DNA of 64,000 nucleotides from Nephrocerus scutellatus (lineage: Eukaryota > Arthropoda > Insecta > Diptera > Pipunculidae): contig OX352763.1 of NCBI GenBank assembly GCA_947095585.1, positions 20,695,462-20,759,461 of the forward strand, in the 5' to 3' direction. Position 1 is the first letter of the stretch; each line of letters opens with the position of its first letter. Of the stretch, positions 23,580-33,745 are shown piece after piece. The notes below the pieces were generated by a model, which saw only the letters and a list, made by a program, of their open reading frames with translations, was not told where the DNA came from and did not search any database. A program made the translations under genes and the position numbers.

Positions 23580-23740
23580 ATGGCGAGAAGAGAAGATGGG
23601 ACGATCTCTCCTCAGAACTTAAAACCGCATCTTCCTGCCTGCGGCTACATAGTCATCTTTGTTGTCCTTGTGACCAGCTCCGTATCGCCTATCGAGACAC
23701 ACCAACCGAACGCCGAGCTGTGCATCAGCCAAAACACAAA
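23580..23740 (+). CDS. candidate short first coding exon, secreted protein (53 codons + 2 nt)
   Basis: ATG at 23580 (context TTGGCATGG) is preceded by an in-frame TGA at 23571. It opens 53 codons, then hits the strong donor ACAAA|GTAAGTA at 23740/23741, in phase 2. The frame has a basic N-terminus (MARREDG), a hydrophobic core CGYIVIFVVLVTSSVS at residues 21-36, then a hydrophilic tail ending ELCISQNT. Codons use many G/C third positions. It is too short to stand out as an ORF and stops right after the donor if unspliced. It could be the first exon of a gene nested in intron 1 or an alternative first exon. I do not recognise the protein. Joined to exon 2 at 45696 it would put that exon in a different frame. 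Confidence 0.4.
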
Positions 23741-24069
23741 GTAAGTACAATCAGTTGCATCAATGGCATGAGCGTTTCTTTAGCTCTTGGTCTGTTATCA
23801 CCGATTAGGAGATGATGTTCATCCCTTGGGAAACATAAATTTGAATGTGAAAATTCTTACTGCAATAGTTTCCAAATTAGAAGCTGCTATCCTTCTCCAC
23901 TGTAATCAAAATCAAATGTCAGATGCGCAACTGCCAAGATAATGGTGATGGCTATAGAATGGACAAGGGATTTGTTGATTACTGCCTTGGTGGGTTAAGA
24001 GTATAGTATTTACCTATTAACAAAGATTTCAGCAGCTGTGAGCCTATTAAATACTGACTAAGAAATATG

Positions 24070-24815
24070 AAATAAAAGGAACTAAAGCAGACCAAACCCA
24101 AGAAATTAGGATGAATGCCTAAGTGAACAAAACAAAAACACAAAAGAATAAAAGAGCCAGAAATGATTGCAATGCCCATCTTCTACGAGTAAAATTCGCC
24201 TACGACCAAAATTGAGGCACATTTTTGGTCATTCGTGAAAAGAATCAAAAATACAGACTAGTCGTCGATTCCAAAAGCCGATTATGGTTGGTTTCATTCT
24301 TTTGCTGATTAGAAACCCCACCCCGAGCACAGACGACATTCCAGTTGTCAGCTCTATAGACAAGACCAATCTATTTGCTGCGCATTTCGTAGCTAGTTCC
24401 ACGCTTCCAGATTGTGCATTGCTGCCTCCTGCACCTTAGAGTATTGAACACTCTATAGGACAGATAATCATTCGTACTCGTGCTGTTGCTAGAGTTTTAA
24501 ACGATCTCAACATTCACAATTCCGCTGGGCCAGATTGTTTTTCCCCAATAATTCTGAAGAGGTGTTCTTCCAAGCTGGCATTACCATTGTGTACGTTTTT
24601 CCAGCCAGCTACATGCCACATCTCCTCCGCAATACTCGTGACGCTCTAAATGCTCATCAGCTTACCCTCAAGCCCACCTTCGGGCGTACAGTTAAGTTCA
24701 AGGATTCTTTCTTCAGCCGTACAACACGTATGTGCCTTCCCACATCACTATGATGCACAGGCATTCAAAACAAAAGCTCATAGACATATCCTCTTTTCTC
24801 GATTTTTCTCAAAAA
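24070..24815 (+). pseudogene. CR1-like non-LTR element relic (RT N-terminus joined to 3' end)
   Basis: The 24070-24260 stretch is the + strand counterpart of 61140-61030 (shared GAGCCAGAAAT.ATTGCAATG...CGAGTAAAATTCGC). It continues with DDIPVVSSIDKTNLFAAHF and then RAVARVLNDLNIHNSAGPD and FSPIILKRCSSKLALPL, the RT fingers. The catalytic core is deleted: the sequence jumps to FGRTVKFKDSFFSRTTRM and the C-terminal tail also seen at position 1. Stops are present. Confidence 0.75.
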
Positions 24816-24819
24816 CCCG

Positions 24820-25440
24820 ACATAGCTAGACATTTGCACAGATGGTGAATAAGTGTTTCTTTCTCATTAACATCCATGCAACTCCTGCAAAAGGTATTTT
24901 GCGGGATACTCTGTATGGATGCGTGTCTTGATTATGTGACTATGGCAACTAATCTGGAAATATCTTTTTGTGATCTGGAAATCAGCCCGGTGAATTAGTT
25001 TTTATTATAGATAGGCCACTTCACTCTCGACGTGGTGCAGCTGAATAAATCATTACACCTTAGCCCTTAACTGTGCCTGGTGATAAGCAGAACACATTCG
25101 CTGACGGATCTCAAAAGACAGCAGATTCTCTCGATGAAGTCAATGTCGCTCTTCCTTCTTTGCCAATAGTCTGCTTTATTTTTGCCGTCAATGTCCGGAC
25201 ATAGCGACCCATACTATGGTTAAGTCTTTGCTTTGGCTTATCATTACTAGTTCAGCTTGACACTGCCTAAAAAGTTTCGAATTGTTGATTGTCGCAATAA
25301 AGGCTTTTATCCAGTCATGCCAACAGCTGCTGATCTTTGCTTTCTACTTAGCTTGATGGCATTGTACATTTTATTAATCCACCGCCACCAGCCACCAGAC
25401 TAGCGCTCCATAAGAGAGAACATGGCGTACGACCAATGTG
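24820..25440 (-). pseudogene. LOA-like element relic (RT/RNase H to C-terminal Cys-His motif)
   Basis: From high to low coordinates the minus strand reads LSYGALVWW near 25430, RNase H-like QAELVMISQSKDLTIVWV near 25250, then a C-terminal block including CRSC-like and MDVNEKETLIHHLCKC-like sequence near 24900-24840 (frameshifted). The same C-terminal motif occurs intact at 43870-43960. It is heavily deleted. Confidence 0.65.
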
Positions 25441-27730
25441 TTTTTTTTTATACATCATCATTATCGTATTTGGCTCTACAACCGTGGTCCGGACCTGGCA
25501 TCCCGTTTTTTAATTTGGGAAATGATTCTTGTGTATATTCTAAGAAAAAAATCGTGCCACAGTAAGGGTCTATCTCAAATGTTGACATGTTTTATCGGGG
25601 ATTTAAGAAAAAGCTTATGTTGGTAAGTTCTTACCATTGAGTTTGTGAAGGACTTAATTGGGTATTTTAGACTTAATGGTGAAAAGTACCATTTTAGTGT
25701 TGCTAGTAGTGTTAACTCTTAGGTCGCAGCTGGTCGCTCTTGCTTAGAGCCCTTTCCATGATTTCGCTAATCACAGAAGCGTACTGTTCTGACACAAATA
25801 CCACCACGTCACATGCCTACGAGACAGCTTACGTCATTTCCAACTCAAGTATCCTAAGGACCTTGTTTATTACCATCAGCCACAGCAATGGCTATATTAC
25901 TCCTCCTTGATGGGTGCCTCATGTCTGCAAACTTTGAATATAAAGAATTTAAAATAGAATTATGATGAACTCCGCTTTTCATTCTTTTGTTTGTCGCTGT
26001 TTGTAATCGAAAGTTCTGGTCATATCTCAATCGCTTGACCGCCGCTTCGCTTCCTCAATGCTCATCGTCCTGACGCTACAACAAAATGAATTGCCAACAA
26101 CCCACATTAATCTGCTTAACACATTGTAAGGTGTCGCAGCTATGGTGGTGGTCGCAAGATTTATTATAAAATTTGGTGCATAAATAACGTGGAAGACAAA
26201 TACTGGAACAAATTCAAGATGCACACACTTCGCCGCGTGCTACTTTGTTACAAGTTTTGCTCCGTGTTAATTGGCTCACAGAATACCTGATGCGCTTTTC
26301 GATTTCTTTGCGAGCAAAAAAAAGGACTTCATTCAGGAAGCAATAATAATTCCATGTGTGATGTTGATGCACCATCTCTCCCGAATAGCGTCTAATTGTG
26401 AATAATCGTAGTAGTAGGTAGTAATGCGGCGTAATGCAGTCGAGTCGTCCTTCAGCGGCGGTGGTGCGCGTTCTCGTCAGCGAGCTAACTCGATACCTTG
26501 GATCATCGTCTCACTCTGATGATGTGTGCGCTCGAGACCTTCCTTCTGCATTAAGGTCGCGATCGTGAATAGACTCGTCGGAAGCATTGCGATGAATAGT
26601 CCGTAGCAGCATCTATACCTCTAGCACAGTCGCACAGTCGCCTCCACCATCAGGCGTGTGATATTACATTACATTGGAACATCGAGACATAGAGTGGAGC
26701 TACGCCAACTAAGTACCCCGAGACGCTATTACCACAAGCTGCGGTGTTGGTGGTGGTTTTGTTGTCGTTGCGTTATCAAATGATTAATATGCTCGAGCTC
26801 TCAAGTGCAGTGCAACAAAAAATGCTGCACACAACAACAATCTGAGAAATGATTTACCGATTTTCTGGAACACAACAAGAAGTTGGAACGGTAAATTATA
26901 TTATACCTCTTCCAGGTGGGTGGTAGAATACCATTTCGCATAATAATCACCTTAATCAAATGCCATAGAAGCCATAATTGACCATTACCCTACCGCACAC
27001 CACTAGATAGTCGTCTAGACATGACAGAGGGCTAGTATCCCGCGTGGGGTCTCTTAAATCAATAGCTGCCGCGCTGTTGATTTATCTGAAAAATTTGTGT
27101 GTGCTTTTTCTACAAATTGGACGCATAATGTGAAGATCAATCAATTCGTTCCACTCAGCTCAGATGAATTGCCTTTCAATTGTTGTTGTGATAAAAAAAG
27201 ACAGTCTTTCGATTCTAAAGGTAGACATTCCGAATGCGATCCTCCACAATATGGGAATAAGTGGAATATTTCAAGTTGGATTTCAGTGTGAGCAATTTAG
27301 TGGCTTAATGCGCCTGCGACTAACTGAAGAGATAAGCACACATTTGTGTCGCTTAATACACTAAGCTTCTGAATAGAATAAATATTCAGATCTTGGAGAA
27401 AAAAACAAGACAGGAAGAGTTTAGGAATATTTTAAGAGTTTATATGATCGTGATGAATGTTACGCCTTACATTTTTCTTTTTATATCTCAGTACATACAG
27501 TGTAACACGCAGTTGTCTTATATCCAAGGTATAACGTCACAGTCTCATCATACAAGTTCTTTTACCGAACCTTTTACCATTTGCAGATTAATAACACAAC
27601 CCTGTTCAATAAATTTACTTTACTGAGGGTTTACTGTCTATCACCTCAGTATTACTAAACTGCAAAATTTTATTTGAACCAATCAACATTCCGCTCAAAA
27701 TAATGTCGTTTGCTTTTATAAGCTTCATTC
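25441..27730. other. intronic DNA, nothing recognised
   Basis: The segment 26400-26760 is relatively CpG-rich and free of transposon motifs, so it may be regulatory; this is inference. Short open frames have no recognisable domain. Confidence 0.35.
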
Positions 27731-27734
27731 TTCT

Positions 27735-27958
27735 TTGTAGTGCTATACTGGAGACATCCCACATGGTTCTTTTGTGGGACCCTTTATGCTCATTTTTTTT
27801 CGTGTAACTTTTTCGAGTAATTTAATGCATTTTTTCATGTTGGGTGTTATTTCTTTAACGCAAAATACACTTAGGGGACATTTTGGCAGAGATAAGCTCG
27901 CCAGTTTTGACTGGTTTGCTACGAAAAACAGGATACATGTCAATATTTTCTAGGTTTT
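27735..27958 (+). pseudogene. non-LTR reverse transcriptase core fragment
   Basis: One open + frame reads TGDIPHGSFVGPFMLIFF, the GVPQGS.LGPLLF box, and after a gap ..RDKLASFDWFATKNRIHVNIF, matching the L..F..W...N.L..N helix that follows YADD in Jockey-superfamily elements. The YADD box itself is eroded. The frame ends at TAG near 27953. Confidence 0.6.
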
Positions 27959-28048
27959 AGGGCCACTACTTATAAATATATACCAATAAACCACCGAAAT
28001 TAGAGTGACTTGGAAACTATTATTTTCCGTTGGAGTTCGATGGATTGG

Positions 28049-28220
28049 TTAGTTCGCGTCCTGCTATTCGATGGTTTTTTGTTGCATTGTTAATGGCGCT
28101 ATATCAGTATGCTGCTTTTCGCTCCTATTTGGTAAGTTCGTCCTGCTATTCAATGATTCTTTGTTGCATTGTTAATGAGGCTCATCAGTCGCTTTTCGCT
28201 CCTATTTGCTAAGTTCTTCC
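28049..28220. repeat. tandem duplication of an ~82-bp unit
   Basis: The string CGTCCTGCTATTC followed by a TTGTTGCATTGTTAATG block and CTTTTCGCTCCTATTTG occurs twice back to back, and a third copy begins (TAAGTTCTTCCTGC). The copies differ by substitutions and a few small indels, so the duplication is not very recent. Confidence 0.8.
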
Positions 28221-28469
28221 TGCGGTTAGATTCCGATCTAAATCTATTCCTTAGTTTACGAATAAAATCCGCTGAAACCAACTTGCAGCTAAATGTTCTC
28301 TTTAAAGAATTCTGCGTGTTCAAAACTACGAAGAGGGCTTATCTACAAAAGCCCTTCTATGGTAAAGTTTTTCTAGCAAAGAATAAAAGAACGGACACGA
28401 TGTTTTCCGGTAAACAAGTGAGCAATTGGTTTTGGTCTTTGCTTCGTCAATATAGTGTAATATCAATTT

Positions 28470-28560
28470 TTACTTGTGCGGATGTACTCGTAGCTTACGG
28501 TGTACCTCAGCATTCCACTTTCAGACCGCATGTTTTTTTTTCACTTTGTTCAGTTTATAA
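28470..28560 (+). pseudogene. possible reverse transcriptase box fragment
   Basis: A 138-codon frame (28169-28585) contains AYGVPQHSTFRPHVFFSL, which resembles the YGVPQGSTLGPLLFLL box of non-LTR reverse transcriptases. No other RT motif was found around it, so the assignment is weak. Confidence 0.3.
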
Positions 28561-30131
28561 GAAATTATGCACGCATATGTATTAAAGTCATCCTGTATGC
28601 TTTATTTATGCCTATGTAGATATATAGAGCGAAGAAGATATACAGAAGAAGTTAGAAAACTCTTAAAATTCCTGAAATATGGAGCTTGGCTTTCTCAGCT
28701 TATTTTAACAAAAAACCCAAAAAGGGAAAAAAGACGAAACATCAAACAATCATTTTAAGAAATACGTATGTAGGTAGGTTGATATGTATAGAGTGTAGTG
28801 ACGCCCTTCTGATGGACTACCCCCAAATGGTAATCGTGTCAAAAATTATAAATGACTACCATAAATTTCCCCCATAGTTTGTCGCATCATCTCTCTCAAT
28901 TGCTATGGGCAGGAATAAAGATGCAAAATCTCTTGTCATTTGCATTTGAGATTTGACCTCAATCAATCAGGCAGAAGACTGTTGAGCCGTACAAAGCTTC
29001 AGAGACCTTCTTGAAAAAGGTTTTTTATCAAATAAAAGAAAAGAAAAAAAGTCTTCCCCAAAATCGGATGGAATTTTTGTTTGTCTGTTGCGACTTTATA
29101 TCTTTTGTGATCAAATGAACCAAAAAAATCGTTCGCCATAAATCATATTTTTCACGAGATTGGGTGTGTGTGTATAGTTGAGTATCTGTGAACATCGTAA
29201 CGCTGCGTTATATTTTTTGCCCTCGATCTAAGCTCTACGGCTTACACACGTCGTGCCGCGCTTCGAAAAAATATCTTCTCTTTGCTTTACACTCTTCTGT
29301 GCGGGGCAGCTCACATGTGTGGATCTTGAAATATAGATGAATTTATATGTACATATATGACAAACAAAACCATGCATCATGGGCACCCATGTGGAGTGTG
29401 CCGCACGACGATAATACTCCGGCGATGCCGGTCAGATTAAAGAGGCGCCCAGATTGCCATTGAAATGCGCAAAAAAGGTTTATCGATGGCTGTTTTGCGT
29501 TTAAGATGATGAGTGGTCCATGTGCGTCAGCTCCTGCCCCCGCCTCATCCTACAGAATCCATCTAACAGCTACTCAATGATGATGACGACGACGATGTCG
29601 AGAGCGTTCTGCTGTTCTGGCTATTTTCATGTTTAAAAGTCGCGAAAGTAATGGTACGTCCCACCAAACAAAGAACGAATCGACTTAATGCTGCTGTAAA
29701 GGTTGTGCGTTTTAGTATTGTACTCGTATCTAACACTGTGACAATGGGAACAATAGGATTTGCGGCTAAGACCTCTGTCCAATTTTCGACACTTGTCGCT
29801 CGAATTGTTTATTTTTAATTTCCTATTAAAGTGTGCTTACGAAACAATGCACGGTGAAGTGAGGTGTGCAATTCTTCCTGGTTTTTTTAAGGACTTACAA
29901 AAATAAACTATTTTCCTCCCTTTCTCTGTGATTAATTAATAATTAATCGGCTGGAATGCGGACATTGAACAATTTACTGTCAGACACCTCTTCTAGCTTC
30001 ATTAAACTTTACTTTTTTGTTTTTGCTGATGACTATTTTGTTAGACGACGACGACAAAACTCATTAATCAGTTAGCGACGTGACGCTGGGAAGGTTCTCC
30101 AGTGGTGGATTGTGAATGTGCGGCAATCATT
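28561..30131. other. intronic DNA, nothing recognised
   Basis: No transposon motif was seen. The stretch 29200-30060 has mixed base composition and several CpG-bearing blocks, and could be old unique host sequence. Confidence 0.35.
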
Positions 30132-30240
30132 TAATTTCACAAACACAAAAGTGACACAAGCTCGTCGTAAGAGACGGAACAGACAAGTGTGGTGGTTGCT
30201 CTTACGACGAGCGTGTGGTACTTTTGTGTTTGTGAAATTA
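30132..30240. ncRNA. 109-nt near-perfect hairpin, pre-miRNA-like
   Basis: The outer arms 30132-30152 and 30220-30240 are perfect reverse complements (21 bp, TAATTTCACAAACACAAAAGT). The inner arms 30160-30173 and 30199-30212 are also perfect (14 bp, GCTCGTCGTAAGAG). A 7-nt imperfect internal region separates them, and the loop is 25 nt (30174-30198). The size and shape fit an insect pre-miRNA or mirtron-independent intronic hairpin. A small foldback element is the main alternative, but no flanking target duplication was seen. Expression cannot be judged, and either strand could be the transcript. Confidence 0.4.
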
Positions 30241-30599
30241 AAAACGAATTAGAAACCCATCCCATAACCAACGGACGACGATTAATAGAACCACCTGTGG
30301 AAAGATGAAAAGTCATTAGCACTTGTTCGGCTTTTTAAGCTGCCAACTGTATACACTTGCGATACGTTATCCTTGATAAATACATACGAATTTTTAATGA
30401 TTGTTTTTCACCTGCATTTCCCTTTTCAAAACATATGCTCCATCAGTACTATATCTACACATGTATATATAAATAATTCCTATGCGAATTTATAACTTGG
30501 GGATGGAGATATCCCATTTAATAGAAAAGTTCTCGGGAAGTAAGTAAACAAAAAATATTTTTATTTAAATTGCTTACTTTATTAACTTTACTTTATTGA

Positions 30600-31600
30600 G
30601 GAAAATTGTAAAAATCCCATTACTTTAAATATACTTATGGGATTAAATTTTTTAATAAATATTGCAACAATAATTACATTTCATTGTATACTTCAAGGGT
30701 TAAATTCTTTAATAAATATATTGTTACGAAATAAAGTTTTCCCAGACCTCCTAATACAACACAAGCTCGTTGATTCACAATTTTCAACTCTAAATAACAA
30801 ATAGCAAAAGTTCACAAATTTACACTGGTGATTACTTATTGTTCACTTAAGACACTATTATTTACGTAGACGGTAGATCTATCTGATTTTCAATTGTTTG
30901 TTTTAATAATCGTCGTTAATAATTGTCGTAATAATCGTCCCACTAGATAGGCTTTACGTGTTATAGTGCATAAATTTGAGTCCACATATTCACTATTGAA
31001 TGTTTCTGTGCCAGTGAGATGACACATCGGTCAAAGTACCGCAAATATCGCAGCTTCAGTTAAAAATGAGTCAAATCAGTCGATTCGAAATGTCGTTTAC
31101 AGGAATTGGGAATCTCTCAGTTCAGATTGTGGTGAACTTTGCATAAAGATTTTGAACTACACCCTTACAAGATCAAATTAACTTAAGCATTGAAGCCTCA
31201 TGATTTTTTGAAGCGCCGAAACTTATGTTACATAATGTTATGTTATGTCCTTATTGATAAACCCTTTACAAACAATATTACTGAGCTTAATTGTATGCAG
31301 CTGTTTTTGGTATTTTTTTCATTTTATTACCATACTTATTACTTATACTTATTTTTATATACGGGTATTAACAGTGCGATAAAAGATTTACATATATGAA
31401 AAAATCATTACATTTCATTGCAGGGTTAAATTCTTTAATAAATATCCTTTAGTTAATCATTATAAATCACTGTATGTATAGTTATATGGTTGTATATTTT
31501 TATAAAGTATTGCAATGCAATCATTATAAATCTTCAAAAAATATTGCAACAATCATTATATTTCATTGTATAATTTTAGGAGCGTATGATTTTTGGAAAT
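30600..31600. repeat. AT-rich region with repeated ATTGCAACAAT / TTAATAAATAT blocks
   Basis: The block TTAATAAATATTGCAACAAT...ATTTCATTGTATA at 30650-30690 recurs at about 31540-31575. GGGTTAAATTCTTTAATAAA occurs near 30698 and again near 31424. The paired short direct repeats ~725-885 bp apart could be the ends of an unidentified element. No coding motif was recognised between them. A 93-codon frame at 31474-31755 is unassigned. Confidence 0.4.
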
Positions 31601-31796
31601 GTGGTATTTCATACAGATTAGAATTAGGTGATATTTTAAAAGAAAGTTGTTTACGATTTTATATTCCTACCGCAAATAAAATTTTTCAGTTTTTGGCCAC
31701 GGGTATTACTATTACTTTTACTACAGGTTCATACCGCAGTGTGATTCTTTTCTAGGCAAATACAGATGTGATAAGAAAAGTTTTACCTATTGCCTA

Positions 31797-31840
31797 CCTG
31801 TTTTACCTGTAGACAATACCTGTTTTATCTGTAGACAGTA
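31797..31840. repeat. 22-bp direct repeat, two copies
   Basis: CCTGTTTTACCTGTAGACAATA at 31797-31818 is followed directly by a second copy at 31819-31840 with two substitutions. Confidence 0.75.
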
Positions 31841-32249
31841 GAGCTTAAAAACGCATTAAAAAAATTATAATCGATATACCAAATAACTCAACCGTAACCA
31901 ACTACCGATGACCTTCAAGTTCAAGTAACAACGGACTGCCACAAAGAGTTGGACGGAACTGGCACTGGAATAATGTTATCATAGACTCTGGTATACCATC
32001 GATAGGAATAGTTCTCTACAAGCACAACTAACTAACCAACTTACTAACCAGATTGCAATGATAACAAATAAAACAAAACTCCAAATGCTCTCCAAGGCGG
32101 ACGACATAAAATAATTCGATGTACAGAAATGGGAACAAAAAAAAACAGAGAACATAGTGATTACTTAATACTACACATACTTATGTTGTCTGTTAGAGAT
32201 CTTTAAATACAGGAACCTAATAAGAACATCAAAGCTGCTGATGTAATTC

Positions 32250-32945
32250 AGTTTTCATTAAGAGCGCCCTATTTTTTTGTTTGACGCTATAAACGAGCGA
32301 GACGTCAGGTGTATTGGTCCATTTCTGAAGATTACTCGGTCACCGAGCTTCCACTTGAAGAACCCGATTGTTTGGCCAGCTTTTTTGTATGTGATTCTGT
32401 ATTTTTTAACCTCTTTCAATTTATCTCTCAAAAATAGTCAGACAACATCATGGCCCGAATCATTGCCAGTATTATTAAATAAGAAGTATGGAACAATGAT
32501 CACTCCAGTACAAAAAACTCGCACCAGTCAGTATACTTTTGTTTTTTGCATTGGCATTTCGTGTGGGCGCCTTTGCTCAGTGGTTAAATGCATGGATTTC
32601 TGAGCAGCAGGTTCGTAGTTCGACTTCCAGGATACACTAAAATTATTTTTCACGGTCCCACCTATCGCGAATTTCATACAAACATCCGAAAGTTATAACT
32701 TGCCACGGCATTAAATTGTAGGTCCCTTCCATTTGTGTGCAAAAATATACATGCACAACATAAATGGTCGCGAGAAGCTAGGCCTTGGACCGCAACGGTC
32801 TGTCGCGCCGAATATTATTATTATTATTGTCATTTCGTGAATGGTTTCCGGTTGTTGACTTTCCCAAATGCGAAAATTTTGCTTACTAACGAAGTCGTTG
32901 AGCCAGAAATGGGCTCATGAGTACGACATTGGAGTTAGACGCGAC
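32250..32945 (-). pseudogene. mariner-like transposase relic interrupted by a SINE
   Basis: Minus strand, right part (32925-32840): AHFWLNDFVSKQNFRIWESQ then QPETIHEM, matching the block after the first catalytic Asp. After the SINE (32564-32830) the frame resumes on the left: MQKTKVY.LVRVFCTGVIIV, PYFLFNNTGN, a frameshifted KAGQTIGFF (family HTARATIDLL) and WKLGDRVIFRNGPIHLTSRS (family FGDRLISRFGPVNWPPRS), to ~32300. Removing the SINE restores co-linearity with the family. Stops and frameshifts show it was already decaying or has decayed since. Confidence 0.8.
32555..32839 (+). mobile_element. tRNA-derived SINE with 9-bp target-site duplication
   Basis: CATTTCGTG flanks the insert on both sides (32555-32563 and 32831-32839). 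The 5' end has an A-box-like GCTCAGTGGTTAAATGCATG and a degraded B-box (GGTTCGTAGTTCGACTTCC, ~32610). The 3' half carries TAGGTCCCTTCCATTTGTG and GGTCGCGAG..GCTAGGCC, ending in (ATT)n. The same 3' half is shared with the SINE at 54090-54382, which defines a family. It is inserted in a mariner relic in the opposite orientation. Confidence 0.85.
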
Positions 32946-33249
32946 GCGATCTATGATAAACAATCTTCGATATCTTGCAATCGTTGTTGAAGCATAAAAT
33001 GTTCCATAAATAAACATAAATAAATGTAAAGGTTGAAGGGAGGCCAGGAGTTGGTAGCTGAGGAATCATATTGGATTGAAAAATCCTTTTTAAGACAATG
33101 GTACGAACAGATCCGAGAATTAAGTTTTTAGAAAAAAACACTCGTAGCTTTGGAACGCGCGAAGAAAATCTGCAATCTGCAGAATAGTAGACAGATAAGG
33201 TGGGGTTTGCAGTAACCCTTATGGCTAGCACACCAAATCTTGTGATCAA

Positions 33250-33745
33250 TTTTTAACACACTTCCTAAAGCCCGATTTTATTAAAACTTTGCACACATGT
33301 TTATATCCAATGACAACACTTTCTATTAAAATTTGGTGCCCCTCGGCCCTCGGGTTCATTGGGTTTCCATACAAATATTTTACAAAATTTACCCGATTTT
33401 CTTCAAATCTTATACACATGTATGTGTATCTCCGATCGACAAAACTGTCTGTTAAAATTGTAAAGTGACCGGGCCCAGAGGTTGGCGGGCTCCCATACAA
33501 TTTTTTTTTTAAAATACACCGATTTTCTTCTAGTTCTGTACGCATGTGTATTTCCGATGGACAACACTTTTTGTAAAAATTTGGAAGCCGGGTTCGATGG
33601 GCACTCATACCAATTTTATAAAAAAAGTACCTGATTTTCTTTCAATATTGTACGCATGTGTAACTCTGGTGGACAACACTTTGGAAGTTATCTGACCCCG
33701 TGGTCGGAGGACAAATTTTATAAAAAAAAGTACCCCTACGCCTAT
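33250..33745. repeat. tandem array, ~4 diverged units of 113-125 bp
   Basis: Each unit starts with a C(C)CGATTTT(A/C)TT block and CACATG/CGCATG (near 33271, 33392, 33517, 33632). It continues with GA.(A)CAACACTTT, then a G/C-rich GGGCCC-like core and CCATACAAATTTT. A leader TTTTTAACACACTTCC precedes the first unit. A single unit with the same leader occurs at 55915-56075, and a partial unit at 54000-54090. On the minus strand the array is partly open (33246-33608, 120 codons), but the peptide only mirrors the repeat. Confidence 0.8.

Noticed and set aside
33246..33608. 120-codon minus frame as a protein-coding gene
   Set aside because: It lies entirely within the tandem ~120-bp repeat, and the peptide simply repeats with the unit.
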